A stretch of 64,000 nucleotides of DNA from Macquaria australasica (taxonomy: Eukaryota > Chordata > Actinopteri > Centrarchiformes > Percichthyidae): the NCBI GenBank assembly GCA_005408345.1, contig SEMN01000644.1, positions 205,902 through 269,901 on the forward strand, given 5' to 3'. Position 1 is the first letter of the stretch. Each line of letters starts with the position of its first letter. The notes under the pieces are model-generated. The model did not search any database. It saw only the letters and a program-made list of their open reading frames with translations, and was not told where the DNA came from. Below, piece after piece: positions 42,166 to 54,787 of the stretch. The position numbers and the translations under genes are program-made.

Positions 42166-43085
42166 TTTGTGTTTGGTAATTTTGTGGTTCCAAACAATCC
42201 TGCTTGTACTGAGTTGCTTGGAATAGCGCAACAGTGGTTGTTTTATGCAGACGGTGCAGTGCAGTTTTGGTACTTGTTTCATGAAATTGCACCTCTTATC
42301 ACAAAGTGCATTTTTTGTGTGTTCAGTCGGCTGAGGCACGCACCTCACATGACCTCACATAAAGCCTTTCATGTACCCTGAACATCTTACAGAAATTCTA
42401 ATAATACATTTTCTAACAACAAAGTCTGTTTTGTCTTCAGTTCTGATGATGTGTGACTTGAATGTTAATAATGTTTTAGACTGGACCCTGAGGGCAGTCT
42501 CCTTAGATATGGGGTCCACATCTTTTTAGCATTTCTGTAATGTTAAACCTCATCATCTGGTTAGTCAATAATACTGGACAACACCTGAACTATGAAAACA
42601 ACTCATATGATGTAACATATCGTATCTTGGAGTTGTATATTGTACGCTGCTGCTAGTTGAGTGATACATGTAAATGGCTCCGCAATGATCTGTTGGCTTC
42701 ACTTGAAAAATAAAGTGTAAACCATGTTGACAGACAAGTGTGGATCTATTTAAGCTTCAATGACTAAGACTCATCAACTTAAAAACTGAAATTTGACCTT
42801 AATGGCTCATTAGATTGAGGACTTGGAGACATGAAATGCTTTATAATGGACACATTTTCATTTCCTTGATTACATGTGTTTAGAGTAGATGAGGCTTCAA
42901 TGATCTTGTTGCAGCGCTTTGAGTATGAACAACACAAAAACTAAACCCCGTATTATTAAAATAAATATCTGCAAAGATTACAACCTTAGTTTGCATTAAA
43001 CTAGACTTTACAATTTCAGCAGTACAACAATAATGGAATCAATGTAAAACCAATAAAATGTCCTTTTACAATACATTTTGTGCCA
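42166..43085. other. No gene seen
   Basis: AT-rich DNA lacking long frames, microsatellites or clear repeat ends. Confidence 0.4.
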
Positions 43086-43089
43086 GTTG

Positions 43090-43215
43090 TATGCTAAGCC
43101 AGGCTAATCAGCTCCTCGATCTAACTTCATATTTAGCGTACAGACATGGGAGTGTCATTGACAGTAAAAGTGTGTATTTCCCAAAATATCAAATTATTTG
43201 AAAGGAGATTGCTCC
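43090..43215 (-). repeat. Dispersed repeat, family F (end, reverse, degraded)
   Basis: 'atgctaagccaggctaatca', 'acagacatgggagtgtcatt' and 'gtatttcccaaaatatcaaa' follow the order of 17495-17618. Divergence is higher than in the other copies. Confidence 0.65.
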
Positions 43216-43559
43216 AGAACAGCCATTACATAGACCTTGTGGTATTTGTGGTGAGATTGTTTAGTCAACTACATTTCCAAAATCAAGAATGAACTTTCAA
43301 TCTAAACCAAATGTTTCAAACTTGATTAATTGGTGCTTGTTGGCAAGGTATGTAGTCTTGATGGACCAGTGGAGTAAAGTCACATGATTCAATCGCTCAA
43401 CATGTTATACAATAGCTACAGACCTCAAAGCTCACCATACCGGCCACAGTCTTGTGGTGTGTTGTTTCACTTTGGCTTTTTCTGACCTTTCATAGTGTCA
43501 CTTTGTATGATGCAGCACATCTTCATTATGAAACCCTTGGTGTGTCCAGGCCATGAATG

Positions 43560-44000
43560 TATTAAGGAGAACTGGGTACCATATTCAAAGATGGCTCCCC
43601 ATTCGTTCCTGTGAGAGTTGCTCACTGGGCGAATATGCTGAAAAAGCCTCCGCAGGCTTCCTCACACTTCTGCGTTTTTGTAGCCATAGAGCATGCTCAG
43701 TAGAGACTTCCTCTGGCTGAGCCAGCTGACTTCCTGGTGGCTGGGATAAAATCACTGAATCGTACTCTAAACTTTCCAAAAGTTGTTGGATCAAATTCTG
43801 ATAAAAAAAGAGTCACTTCGGGAGGGTTATCAAGCTCAGAAACATTTATTCACCTTTTCATAGCCGCTTCTTTTCCAATGATTGTGTATGGGGAAAAAGG
43901 CTTTTTGCGCCATTGTGCACCACGTGATGAATGCGGAAGTTGCACTACCCCATGTGGCCACTCCTTTCCTAGCCCAGGTCCAAACATCTTCTCTTCCAGA
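43560..44000. repeat. Possible dispersed repeat
   Basis: 'attcaaagatggctccccat', 'ttttccaatgattgtgtatg' and 'gaatgcggaagttgcac' recall a fish repeat, but no ends or second copy in this window confirm it. The 104-116-codon overlapping frames on both strands have no domain. Confidence 0.35.
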
Positions 44001-44089
44001 CCCTCCTTTTATGTTTTTGTCACAACGCGTGAGAAATGTGTGTTCAGTGTGGTCAGAATTGTTGTATTTATGAAAATGCCTTTTTAATT

Positions 44090-44639
44090 CCCAAAGAGTT
44101 TCAATCTGATCTGACAAGATTGTAATCCATATTGATATGACTTGTTTCAACTTTGTAAAACTATCTGACTCATATTGAATTTATGAAAAATAGATTGGAG
44201 CTGTCTGCCTGTTCCAGACACTTTCTCCCCTCCCGAAGAGGGAAATTCTCAGGGAAAAGCTGAATCATAATTTTTCTATTCAAACTGAAAGATTTTGGCG
44301 ACTGCACTTTGAATCCCAGAATAGAAGTGGAGCTGGTAGCTGAAACAGACGCATGTGTGCTCGTTTCAGCTACTTTAGCACAAGAAAAAACTCACATGCT
44401 CGTACTCATGCGTGCATACACACACTGAAAGGACCCCAGCACACACACATAGACACACATTGATGGGGAACAATAGAGGGGACACCTGCTCGCCTGATAC
44501 ACCCTCCTCCTCCTCCTCCTCCTCCTCCTCCTCCTCATCCTTTCTCCCTCTCCTCCATTAGGATTCAGTTCAGGGCTCTTCTCTGTCTCCGTGAGTAGGT
44601 TAGCCATGCATGTCATATCCAGTGAATGATAATGAACTA
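44090..44639. other. Spacer with (TCC)n tract
   Basis: Includes a (CTC)n run at 44503-44535 and short (CA)n runs around 44420-44460. The R-rich minus-strand frame is an artefact of the triplet repeat. No gene is seen. Confidence 0.7.
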
Positions 44640-45480
44640 AGCAAATGTGTGTGAGAGAGGAGGTGACATACTTGCTGAATCATTCCCTCTATCCATCCAT
44701 CCATCTATTCCTCCTCCTCCTCCTCCTCTACCTCTTCCTCGTTGGTGGTGTGTTGGCTCGAAGGACGGCCCCCGTGCTCTGACACACTCAGACACACGCA
44801 GACGCACACCTTCGCGATGTGTCACTACCAATTCCACCTGCCTCTTACCGTCATTGCCCGCTTGCCGCTCCATCTACCTACACTTTTCCCTCCTTTTTTT
44901 TTGCTCTCTCTCAGTCTTTCTCTCCACCCCTCCTTGTCCTCGAGCCCCCCACGCTGTGTGTCACCGCTGCCGGGAAGAAAGAAAAATGCTCCAGCCAACG
45001 AAAGTGAGAAGAGAAAGGAGAAAACAGAGAAAAGAGTCAAAGAGGAGAAGATAGTGAAAGCTGGAGTGTGTTTGGAGCGCAAGCAGCGATGCCTCCATCC
45101 ACCCTGAGTCGGACTCTTCCTTGCTGGAATATCCCGGACGGCGGAGGGGAGAAGGAGGGAGAAGAGGAAGAAGGAGAAGAAGAAGTAGAGAAGGAGGACT
45201 GACAGAAGAATAACAGGACTGAGAAGGCAGGACGGCCAGCGCTTGCCTCAGGAGGGTACGGAGACACAAAACAAAACCAGAGAACAAAAAGCCATACAGA
45301 ATGTGCTCTTGCCAATCATTTCTCTAACAACTTCAGCTCCTCTGTCTCTTCTGGCATTTTCCATGTGGGTTTTGATCTCCCTCTCTTGCTCTCTCTTACA
45401 CTCTCTAGCTCGCTCACTCTCTCTGCTGACTTGTGTCCACAGGCTCTGTTTGGGATTCTGACTAATTGTGAAACTATTCT
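44640..45480. promoter_or_regulatory. Candidate CpG-containing 5' gene region (weak)
   Basis: Compared with its surroundings, this interval is richer in GC and CpG ('cgctgccggg', 'tcccggacggcggagg', 'ggacggccagcgcttgcc') and has a long purine-rich run at 45000-45200 followed by a pyrimidine-rich one. Such mixes are typical of 5' UTRs and first introns of long vertebrate genes. All overlapping R/K/E- or S/P/L-rich frames look compositional. No TATA box or start site can be fixed. This is inference. Confidence 0.3.
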
Positions 45481-45867
45481 CCGGACTCGAGCGGAGGAGA
45501 GACTTTCTCTTCCCTCCATTTCTTTTTCATTCTAATTAACTCCCCCCTGTGCAGACCCTCAAAGAGCTTCTCTCTCCAACTGTAACTCTGTCTCTCTCTC
45601 TCCCTCGCTCTCTGTTGTTTCCCCTCTCTCCATCTGTCTGCTTTTGAGAAGCAAATAATTGGATGTGGAGATTGGCTTTTCTGTGGCTGAGCCAGAGGAT
45701 TCAGGCTGTACGGCACTTCACGCACACACACACACACAATAACACAATTACACACACACACATACACCTGGAGCTCAGGGTGTGTGTGGTTGTGTGTGTT
45801 TGTGTGTATATGTGAGTGCTGGAAACACCGCAAAAATCTCCTTCTTATCAAGTCGTTTTTGTGTAGT

Positions 45868-46115
45868 CTTTAAAGGATAAGTCTGGTGACATTATACATT
45901 TTTCACGAAAAACCCCAAACCAACAATGTGTTATCGGTTGGGCACTGTAGCTTTTAGCAAATGTCACTAAAAAAGGAGTAAATCGTTTTATGGGGGGCTA
46001 TTTTCAGCCGCGAATGAATACATAAGTGATGCTCGAGAAAGTTTTCACAGGATTTACAGGTGCATTAGGGACTTACTCAAAATAAACTATGAATGAACTG
46101 GTGTTTTTAATAGTT
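45868..46115 (+). repeat. Dispersed repeat, family G
   Basis: It starts 'tttaaaggataagtctggtg' and continues 'aaccccaaaccaacaatgtg' and 'cattagggacttactcaaaa', which I recognise as a common percomorph repeat. No second copy is seen in this window. Non-coding. Confidence 0.65.
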
Positions 46116-46628
46116 TAAGATAGATTAAGATACATTTATTGTTGGTTTTGGTCTTTTTCTAAAATCAAGTTTCATTTTTGATTTGAGTGCAATGACCTGC
46201 TCAGTGCAGTGACACAAACTTGTAGAAAGTTCTCAAAAGAAGATCATTTCTGTTAGGAATACATTGAAATGTCCTCACAACACTGTCATTTTTTCACTTG
46301 TTTTACTGAAATAAGGTCTTAGCACTCAGTTATCGACAGACATGATTTGATAATGCAGGGCTTTTTACAGTGCTGAGTGAGAAGAAAGAGAGATAGAGAG
46401 AATTTGTTAGCTCGAATGGCCGAGAGACCTTTGAAGAGATTAGTGGCAGAGGTATTTCCCTGAACAGAGAGAGAGAGAGATGAAGAGAACGAAGAGGAGG
46501 CTTGAAGAGCTTCTGAGACAAGAAGACATGAGATATGCTGGCAAGAGATGTAATGCCGCTCTCGCTACACTTTCTTCTCTGAGGCAGGGCGCCAAGTCTC
46601 AAGTGACGAACAGGAGACCCTCCAGAGC

Positions 46629-46630
<2 letters not shown>
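46116..46630. other. Spacer, GA-rich toward the right
   Basis: AT-rich then GA-rich DNA leading into a CA tract. A short (GA)n run is at 46467-46482. No supported gene; the arginine/glutamate-rich frame at 46480-46698 is compositional. Confidence 0.5.

Positions 46631-46694
<64 letters not shown>
46631..46694. repeat. (CA)n microsatellite
   Basis: About 32 CA units with no interruption visible. The T-H and V-C peptides over it on the two strands are artefacts. Confidence 0.97.
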
Positions 46695-46696
<2 letters not shown>

Positions 46697-47019
46697 AACG
46701 CACACACACACACATATTCTTAACACATTTTACACGCTCAAGACACACACATACACACAACCACAAATGGAAGAGGGACTCCACCTCAGTGGGACCCTTT
46801 TCACGTTTCTTTTTTTTAGCCACTTCTTTTTTTCTTCTGCTGTATTTCATTATTCTCTCTCTCTCCACCTTCCCACATCTCCCTCCTCCCTCCTCCATCT
46901 CTCCTCCTCCTCGTTCTCCTCCTCCTACTACCGCTGCTTAGCTCCATCCAGTCCAGTCTCATTGTCCTCACACACACCTCGCCGCTGAGTGCGCGTGTGT
47001 GCTGTGTATGTGTCTGTGC

Positions 47020-47091
47020 ATGAGGACGGGGCTGCAGCCGGTCATTTCTACAGTACAGCACAGCAAGCGGAGCGCCAGGTTCCACTCTGAG
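47020..47091 (+). other. Candidate first coding exon with strong splice donor (weak)
   Basis: An ATG at 47020 opens a 24-codon frame (starting MRTGLQPVISTVQHSKRSA) that runs without a stop to GAG, immediately followed by the donor GTGAGTGTG at 47092. The exon would end in phase 0. It is more GC-rich than its surroundings and lies downstream of a pyrimidine-rich promoter-like stretch. The ATG context is weak (T at -3), and I do not recognise the peptide. It could also be a non-coding 5' UTR exon or chance. Confidence 0.22.
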
Positions 47092-47227
47092 GTGAGTGTG
47101 TTTCACCTCATTATCTGATGAACAAATTTTTCACTGTTTTAGCCTGTAATTTAGCTTCAAATGCTCTTTGAAGTGTGGCTATGCTGTCTTATTTCAGTTG
47201 TAGACAGTGAGGATGGTGGAGGGTGTG

Positions 47228-47232
47228 TGTGA

Positions 47233-47302
<70 letters not shown>
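47228..47302. repeat. (GT)n microsatellite
   Basis: About 37 GT units, one of the longest pure dinucleotide tracts in the window. A second (GT)n run of about 27 bp is at 47411-47437. Both lie in what would be the first intron if the exon at 47020-47091 is real. Confidence 0.96.
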
Positions 47303-47305
<3 letters not shown>

Positions 47306-47405
47306 TTAACAGGGGTCAAAGGTGCTGGCGTGACATTTGAACGGCTGTAGGATTGGATATGGAGCTGAGATTGTGGCTCAGGCTCATCCAGACTGCTGGT
47401 GTGAT

Positions 47406-47436
<31 letters not shown>

Positions 47437-47439
47437 AGC

Positions 47440-48790
47440 CAGAGGGTGAGCTTAGCTAAGTCTGTACGTGCTCTGCCTATGAATTACTGACCACGGCTTG
47501 AGTCTTACTCCCCGCTAGTTCACATTGAGCATACAAACACTCCCTCCTTTCGTTTTTTCGTCTTTTCCATCTATCTGTTTCTTTTTCTATCTCCCTCTTT
47601 TCTCATTCTGTCTGATTCGACTTTAGTCTCTTAATTGGCATGCGTATTGGAAACCAAACTGCCAAAGCCGTGTACCAAATGCAAATTCTCAGACAACCAG
47701 CCATCAGTTTATATGTTCAAATTATTTCTACTTTTTTCACTGTCTTTCTTTCTCTCTCTGTCACACACACACACACACACACACATATATACACACATTC
47801 CATGGCAGATTTAAATATTTCCCGGCGGGGTTGGAGGGTGAACAGAAATAGATCTAATTCTAAATCAGGACAGAGAGCTCAGCTCAGGCAGCCTCGCCAC
47901 CCTCCCTCTCTCCTGTTACAGCCAGCAGCTACAACACTTGCACTCCAAAAAAGAAAAATAATAAAAAGTTCAAACATTAGCTGCAAATTTAGCAGTGGAA
48001 TTATATTGAGTGAAGATACTGCGACAGAATGGCCTCAATGCTGGACAGAGGAGGCTCGAGGACAAAAGGTTTCAGAGATTTCGACATAATGCAGCTTTCG
48101 GTGATGAGGTGTTTTTTGTAGATTTGCACTGTGCCAACCATGTAATGTTAATAAAAAATAAACACAGGAGGTGTTAAAGTGCCTGATTTGCTTCATAGAA
48201 ACTTGACTTTGGAAAGATTTTAGGGAGTTTAAGCTGTACGGATTTGTCTGTTCCGGCTCTTGGCTGCTACAGTAGCTGGCTGCGCTGCAGAAAGCAGCTG
48301 GATTAAGCCTCTAAGACTGGAGTTAAGATACAGATCTGGAGCTGATGAGTTCCTAGCTGTCTGTCTATTTGCCTACCTGTCTGTCTGCCTGCCATGTCTG
48401 TGTTTGTCAGGGCTGACTCCAGAGCAGCGATAGGATAGGTCATGGCTCGCCAGCTGCCTCCAGCAGTCCTGGAGAGGGACGGAAATATGGAGATGTGGTA
48501 GGTGGAAGGGAGGGGGAGGGGGTAAGACAGGAGAGCAGGTTGAAGGAATGTGTGTGTTCATATATGTCAAAGTATGAGTTGGTGGTGGCAGTGTGAGAGA
48601 TAAAACGGGATGGGGGTGGAGGGGTGGGGGTGGGGGTAAGATGTGCTGAAGGCTGGATAAGCAGCACCTGGCTGGAGAGAGAAAATAAAAGATAAGAACG
48701 TGCAAAGAGAGATCTGGGGATGTGAGGGTGGGGGTTGTAGAAGTGGGTGAAGCCTCCGATATCTACCTCCAGTCAGGATGGACGTCACAT
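47440..48790. other. Spacer with mixed simple sequence, no gene supported
   Basis: Contains (CA)n at 47762-47784 and a G-rich interval at 48500-48640 ('gggagggggagggggt', 'gggggtggaggggtgg'). A 149-codon frame at 47640-48089 crosses the CA run and has no domain. The proline-rich minus frames over 48373-48800 reflect G-runs on the plus strand. Confidence 0.55.
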
Positions 48791-48810
48791 CAAGACCCAC
48801 TCATCCTTTA

Positions 48811-48826
48811 CCCCCCCCCCCCCCCC
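48811..48826. repeat. C16 homopolymer
   Basis: Sixteen consecutive C residues, bounded by 'cctttacc' and 'actaaccgcc'. It is prone to sequencing or assembly length error. Confidence 0.95.
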
Positions 48827-48940
48827 ACTAACCGCCCACTTCCTCTCTACTCTCTCCTCTTTTTTGACAATGAACCGACAGCAAAGAACAAAAGAAGGCA
48901 TAATACATGCAAACCCTCCTCTCTCTGCAGTCAGGAAGGA

Positions 48941-48986
48941 GAGGAGGAGGAGGAGGAGGAGGAGGAGGAGGAGGAGGAGGAGGAGG
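48941..48986. repeat. (GAG)n triplet tract
   Basis: About 15 units of GAG on the plus strand. The 86-93-codon E/R-rich frames that cross it are artefacts. Similar (TCC)n tracts on the opposite strand sense occur at 44503-44535 and 51256-51290. Confidence 0.95.
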
Positions 48987-49009
48987 GAAAGGGAGAGGGA
49001 TGAGTAAGA

Positions 49010-50645
49010 CCTAACATATAAGGCGATTGCAGTAATCAAATTATATAAAAACATAAAAAATAAAATAAGCTGCAGCGTATTTACTCCAGAAAAGTCAAAC
49101 TGTTGTACTTTTGAAAAGACGACGAATAGCAGTGTGAACTTTGGGATGCAAAATGTCATTTAACACAAGCTGAAGTAAGAAATGACTGCAATGGATGATT
49201 AGCTCTGAATAGATATCTGATAGATGTCAGAAGGAAGGAGTCTGTCCACCACACCTGGACACCTAAAACAACCAATGTTCATGTTTTGCTGACAAGCAAC
49301 CTCTTTGAAGGCAACAGTAGCGTGACATTCTTATAAAGCCAAGTGAAGAGGTGGGCAGGTGCTTACAAACTGTTGGAATCACACACCAGAGACTGTGACT
49401 CACATCCAGTCTTTCACCAACAGCCAACGTTGGTTTCTTTTAACCATGGTCAAGATCTTCCCAGAATTTTTATCAAGTAGTTTTAGTCGCCTAAACTGAA
49501 CCAAACCTTAACGAAAACTGCAGTTTATTAGAACTTGGGTTTTATTTTGTAGCTCTGGGCATCACTTCCATCCATCACAAAACTATTGTTCTAGAGTTCA
49601 TGCCATATTGTTTAGAACATAATTACAAGCAACCAAGTCTACAATATCATGCATATCAGAGTTGTATTTCCTAGTCAGAGATGTAGGGAATTTCTAAAAG
49701 TGACAATATCTCCTACTTGGTGAAAAGAACTGTAGAAGTGTCAACAAATCATGGCTGTGAAGCTAATCTAAAGCTATCTAAATAAAATCTAGAACTCTAA
49801 TACAATGGATTTACCTCATTTAAAAGGAGCTACACATAGTTTGTTTGAATCTGGTTTCACATACTGGTACGAATACACAACACCACAAAAGTAGCTCATT
49901 TCAGTGTATTTAAATGATGCGACTACAAGGCTGGCAGTTGGGCTAACCATCTTTTAATACAGGCCAACACCCCCAAGTTGGACTAACAGGGTATTCCTGT
50001 TCCTCCCATTCTGCCGACGGTGCGTGAACGCAGCATAATTACCGAGATCTTGCAATGTGGTGACATCACTAAGAATAGGTCCAACTGTCAGACGATCAAA
50101 CAAATTAGCATTTATTTACATTTATTTGTTAAGAAATGATCAAACTAATGGCAGGAGCTACAAATATAAAAGTTATTTCTACTTCAGGTGTCATTAACAG
50201 TCATATCAGTCTTTTCTGTAGTGATCATGTGGGTCATTTGTGAGGCAACGACATATGACCTATTTAGGTGTTTAGTTCGGAAAGTAAAACTTGACTTACT
50301 ATTCAAATTGCTAAAAGTAATATAGCGATGAGCTGGTATGTCAGCACTATTATTATGTAAATTTGGATTAAAAAGTAAAACTGTAGAGATTGTGCTATAG
50401 ATGTATAGAATTAGTAAAAAAGTAGAAAGTAATTATGTTTACATGCAATTTTAAATGGGTAGTTCATGGATGCTGGGATTATATATAGTATCTACAGGAT
50501 TACTTGTCCCTGTGGCAGGCCTCACTTACTCAGCCCACTTGATAATTAATGGTTGTTGTGTATTACACATATTAGAGACCCCCATACACACAGTGATCAC
50601 ACTCTGGCAGTGATTTTAGCTGAGGTAATTACAGAAGCATTAGCG
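49010..50645. other. Long AT-rich stretch, no gene seen
   Basis: There are no long open frames. Short inverted or repeated words exist but no transposon ends. This is the most featureless 1.6 kb of the window. Confidence 0.5.
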
Positions 50646-50993
50646 GTGAGTGAATAAAACATCTTTCCTTCATTTGAGCTCCCCTCCTCCATTCTCTCCT
50701 CCAGTTGTTTTTCTCCCTATCCCTTCTCTTTTATCTCTTTTTCTTCTTTTAATCCCCCCCTCTTATTCTTCTTCTCTTTTTCTCATGCTGTTCTGCCTTC
50801 TCTCTTCTTCCTTCCTTCCCCCATCATTCCTCCTTTATCATTGTCTTCCTCCTCTTACTCTTCACCTGCTCCTACCCTCTCACACTATACTCTCCTCCTC
50901 CTCCTCCTCTTCTCTCTCCTCTCCATCATTCCCCAGAGGTGAGCTGTTGCAGCATGGGCAGCGCTGGCATACATATAGACACTTGGAAGCGCA

Positions 50994-51037
<44 letters not shown>

Positions 51038-51420
51038 TGCCTTGTAGACACTGCAGGTGCTGCATCAAGATAAATGAGCTGTCATTAGCCAATCAGGTCA
51101 GCTAGTGGGAGGGCGATGGAATACTGAGGAGCGAGATCAGCTATTGGAGGTCAAGCCTCTGACAGGGGAGATGTGTGTATTTGTGTGTGTTTCTCTGCAC
51201 ATAGACATCGAGAGAGAGGATTCCCTGATTAGATGTGAGCTCTCGTAAAGTTTTCTCCTCCTCCTCCTCCTCCTCCTCCTCCTCCTCCTCACTGCACGAG
51301 CTTCCCCTTCCCTTCCTTCCTCCATCGTTGTTTCTTTTTTTCCCACCAGCTCTCCTCTGGGAAGCAGAGGAGTGCTGAAGATTGTTGTGCTGCCGTTTGA
51401 CGGCCTAATTGGTATCTCCG
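50646..51420. repeat. Pyrimidine-rich stretch with (CA)n and (TCC)n tracts
   Basis: C/T-biased DNA at 50680-50935 is followed by (CA)n at 50995-51032 and (CTC)n at 51255-51290. The 151-codon S/L/P-rich frame (50650-51105) is compositional. No splice or promoter signal is convincing. Confidence 0.75.
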
Positions 51421-52559
51421 GCCCGTTGTTTATCTCTTCATCTGCGACTCATCAGAGTGAAGGAGACAGAGGTTGAGGAGAAATTAAAAGTGTTTCAGAA
51501 GTCTAGTTTCCAGCTCACAATTTCTGCAGGAGGAAAAGGTAGATGTCATATTGTGTTTTTTTTTCTTTTCTTAAGTTCTCAAAGCACATCTCCAGGGACC
51601 AAGCTATGAAACCAATTAGAGAGAAGTTAGACTGACATATATTCTCATTACAGCACTATAATCAATCAGTGTGTGTGTGTGTGTGTGTGTGTGTGTCCTC
51701 TTAACATTTACACTAAAGCAAATGTGTTTATGCATGAAGTGCTCATTCTCACAGCCAAGGTGCTGCTGGGAAGGAGTAAGGTAAATGATTAACCCCATGG
51801 AAACAAAATCTCTCATCCCCCCCCACCCCACCCCATCCTCCACCCCACTGTGTGTGTGTGTGTGTGTGTAGGGGGCTTTCAGGATGGCCGCTGGCTTTCT
51901 TTGATCACTAATCCTTTCTCTGGCCTGACTTTCTGTCCCTTGTTCTTTTTTTCCTCTGCCCATCTCGCCGCTCTGCTCTCATCTCCTCCCGTTGCCATGT
52001 CTGCATTGTGAGCAGCTTACAGGGGAATATCTAGGGCAGGGTGCCCTCTCTCCCTTTTTCTTCTCTCTCCCTCTTTGACTCCCTGTTGCTCTGCCTCTGC
52101 CTCTCACTCCTGCTTTTCTGTCCACTGTTTTGTTGAGTGCCTAAAGGAGAGATTTGGGTTTACATTAGTCCACATTAATACAACACTCATGTGAGTTATT
52201 GGTCGATGTGATCATTCAGTGAAGCAAATCTTTCCTAATGTGACTTCACTGCAAAGGTGTGTTACTGAGTGCAAAGCGTAATTGCGTCAATGTGAAAAAA
52301 AGCGAGTGGGTGCTAATAGACGCACAGTAGATCTGTTCTAGTTCCATGTGATTTGAAGATGTTATAACTCGAGGGTACCATAGTGCCATTTCTGTGCAAA
52401 AATATAGGACAATATGACACAACAGCAAAAGCAAGTTAGCCAAATAAATTGGGTGTTTTTGTCTTTTTTCTACAAAATTCCCTATTTGTGTTTTCCTGGA
52501 CTATGTCTTGTTGCTAAACTATGATGGAGGGATACTGTAGGTTTTATGGCCAATAAACC
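51421..52559. other. No gene seen; one (GT)n tract
   Basis: (GT)n at 51669-51696 and 51850-51869. A C/A-rich patch lies at 51817-51846. Remaining sequence is unremarkable and the frames over it have no domain. Confidence 0.5.
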
Positions 52560-52745
52560 TTTATATGACTACCAGTGCTGAAGCCTCATATTAGCTTCAG
52601 CTTAACTTTAGTTATGTTTTTTAAAAGAAGCAAGGACTGTGGATTTCCATCCATTTCTTACAGCATCACTGCGATATGAAGAGAAAGCTTCTTCTACTGA
52701 TCATAATAAGAGTGACTTGAAAAAAATGTAACCTGTCCTTTAAAC
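52560..52745 (-). repeat. Dispersed repeat, family B (reverse, other half)
   Basis: 'gctgaagcctcatattagct' and 'aaggactgtggatttccatc' followed by 'aaaaaatgtaacctgtcc' and 'tttaa' are, in reverse, the second half of the family that starts at 8698. Together the two pieces represent both halves of the element. Confidence 0.7.
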
Positions 52746-53950
52746 ACAGTTTTACTGGGCTGAATATCCTCCATCATTCAACAGTCTTTCTTACTTTCTC
52801 TTTTTGGGTATTGTCTATTCACCCCTTCCTCCCGGTCTCTCTCTCCATCTGTGTGTGTCTCTCTCTCCACTGCTCTGATATCACTGTAACCTTTCTGTCC
52901 TCTTTTCTCTTGCTTTTTCTCTCACTCACTCTGTTTTTTTCTCCTCTCAGTTTCAGGTAATCCGTCCAACCAGCTGAGGCGAGAAATCTCTCGGCTGCAG
53001 CACACACACACACATACACTCTGTCCGTCTGTCTGTCGCTCTCTCTCACAGTTCACAGCTCCTCTAAGGCTCCTGCCAATTCCTTACAGCATTATTATTC
53101 AGCACTTTCATAACTTTATAGAGGAGCTCAATGGTTGGCCAGACAGTTGTAGTGCAGTGAGACCTCATAATGCCCCTGCTCTCTGCCCGGGTCTCGTTAA
53201 GCCTTATGCCCCACTGGGAACCTGGAGGTTATAATTAACGTACCTCTAGTAGACCTCGTTGGCTCTCTGTAGACCTGGTGTCACTCCACAAGGGGGCAAG
53301 AGAGATACTTATTATAGAAGCCTACAGACAACACAAAGTTTATTGGTCAGCAGCCTTGGGGGAGTTCCTTGACAGCTTATTGTAAAGAGTAAGAGGCAAA
53401 TAGTCCTGCCTGCACTATCTTGTATCTGTACGTGTCTGTCACAAGTACAGCAGACCACACCTGACCCCACCCAGCTTCGATCACGGGTGTTGTCAGAGGT
53501 TAAACAGCTTTAAAAACCAGCAGACGCTTGAAACAAACAAATTCTTACTGAGTGTCCGACATCATCTAAAGCACAAATGTTTACATCTGTTCCGAATGGG
53601 CGTGGCCAAAAGCTGTTGTCACCGAAAGGGTGAGACTCAATTAATCTTACAGATGCACACTTTTGTACTCTCCTGAAGTGTTGCACTCGGTTGTACAAAC
53701 TAAATAATGAAAAAAGGAGCTTGAGAGAGGAGATCTAATCCATGCCACTTTCTCACCTCCACACACCTGTCCAGTAACTGCGTGGATGGGGCGTGATTGT
53801 TGGATTGTTGGTTTGGGAAAATGAAGTTCTCGCAATTCTGGTGCATGAAGGGTGTGGGGGAGTATGTTTCAGACGCTGTTCAACTGAAGCATACTGACCC
53901 CATTAGAACACTAAAGTCAGTGCTTTTCCCTCCGTACTGTGTTACTCTTT
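52746..53950. other. No gene seen
   Basis: C/T-rich (52790-52950) then ordinary sequence. Short (CA)n at 53002-53018 with (CTGT)n beside it. Minus frames at 53510-53835 have no domain. Confidence 0.45.
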
Positions 53951-53954
53951 AGTG

Positions 53955-54222
53955 CTAGAACAACTACAGGATTAATCAATTAGTCAATCAGAAAATTAAT
54001 CAACAATTTTGACAATCATTTAAGTAATTTATCAAGCAAAAATGCCAAAAAATGGTATTTGCTGTTTTTTTTCTGTTAAATAAGTAGTAAACTAAATCAC
54101 AACAAGCCATTGAAGGACGCCACCCTTTAGGCTCTGGGAACCTGTCACTGGCATGTGTCACTACTTTTTGACACTTTAATCAAAAGATTATTCAATAATG
54201 AGTTGCAGCCCTAGTTTATTAC
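53955..54222. mobile_element. Old hAT-like non-autonomous element
   Basis: The left end 'tagtgctagaacaactacag' and the inverted right end 'tagggctgcaactcattatt' are similar, and both are followed inward by 'attaatcaattagtc' or 'aatcttttgatt' type text. This is a familiar percomorph repeat with T-A-G-G-G-C-T-G-C-A-A-C ends. No clean 8-bp duplication remains, so the copy is old. Non-coding. Confidence 0.7.
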
Positions 54223-54756
54223 GGAGTCTTTAGGTCATACTTTTCACAAGCTAAGTAAATCACATTAGCACCAGATACTTTTACTTCCCCTTGTGGTCAA
54301 TTAAATGCCATTTTCTCTTTGAATGAGCTGGCTCACCTCACAAAGTGTAAACACAAGTAAATGCCACATCATTCATAGAAATTATTCACATTGACCTGGT
54401 GTGCAATGGGAAGTAGTGGAATTATCTCACCCTTGTGTTTCACTTCAATATTAAAGTGACTTTTAAAAATTGGTGTATTTCACATCCTGTGTGATAAAAT
54501 GGTCATATCGATCTCCGTCCTGGAGAGAGGGCAGGTATATCAAGATACAGGTGGAGTGGTGGTGTGTGTGTGTGTGTGTTGGGGGAATTTTGAAATGTGT
54601 GTGTGTTGGGGGGGACAAGCACAAAGCGCTGGCCTGTGGAGAAGAGAGAAAGCTCTTGTGTGTTACTGAATCAATAGGCTCTTTGTTCACTGGGACTGGG
54701 AGACAGTTAGCCATGAGGACAGACTGATACTCCAACACACCATAGTGTACCTGAAC

Positions 54757-54787
<31 letters not shown>

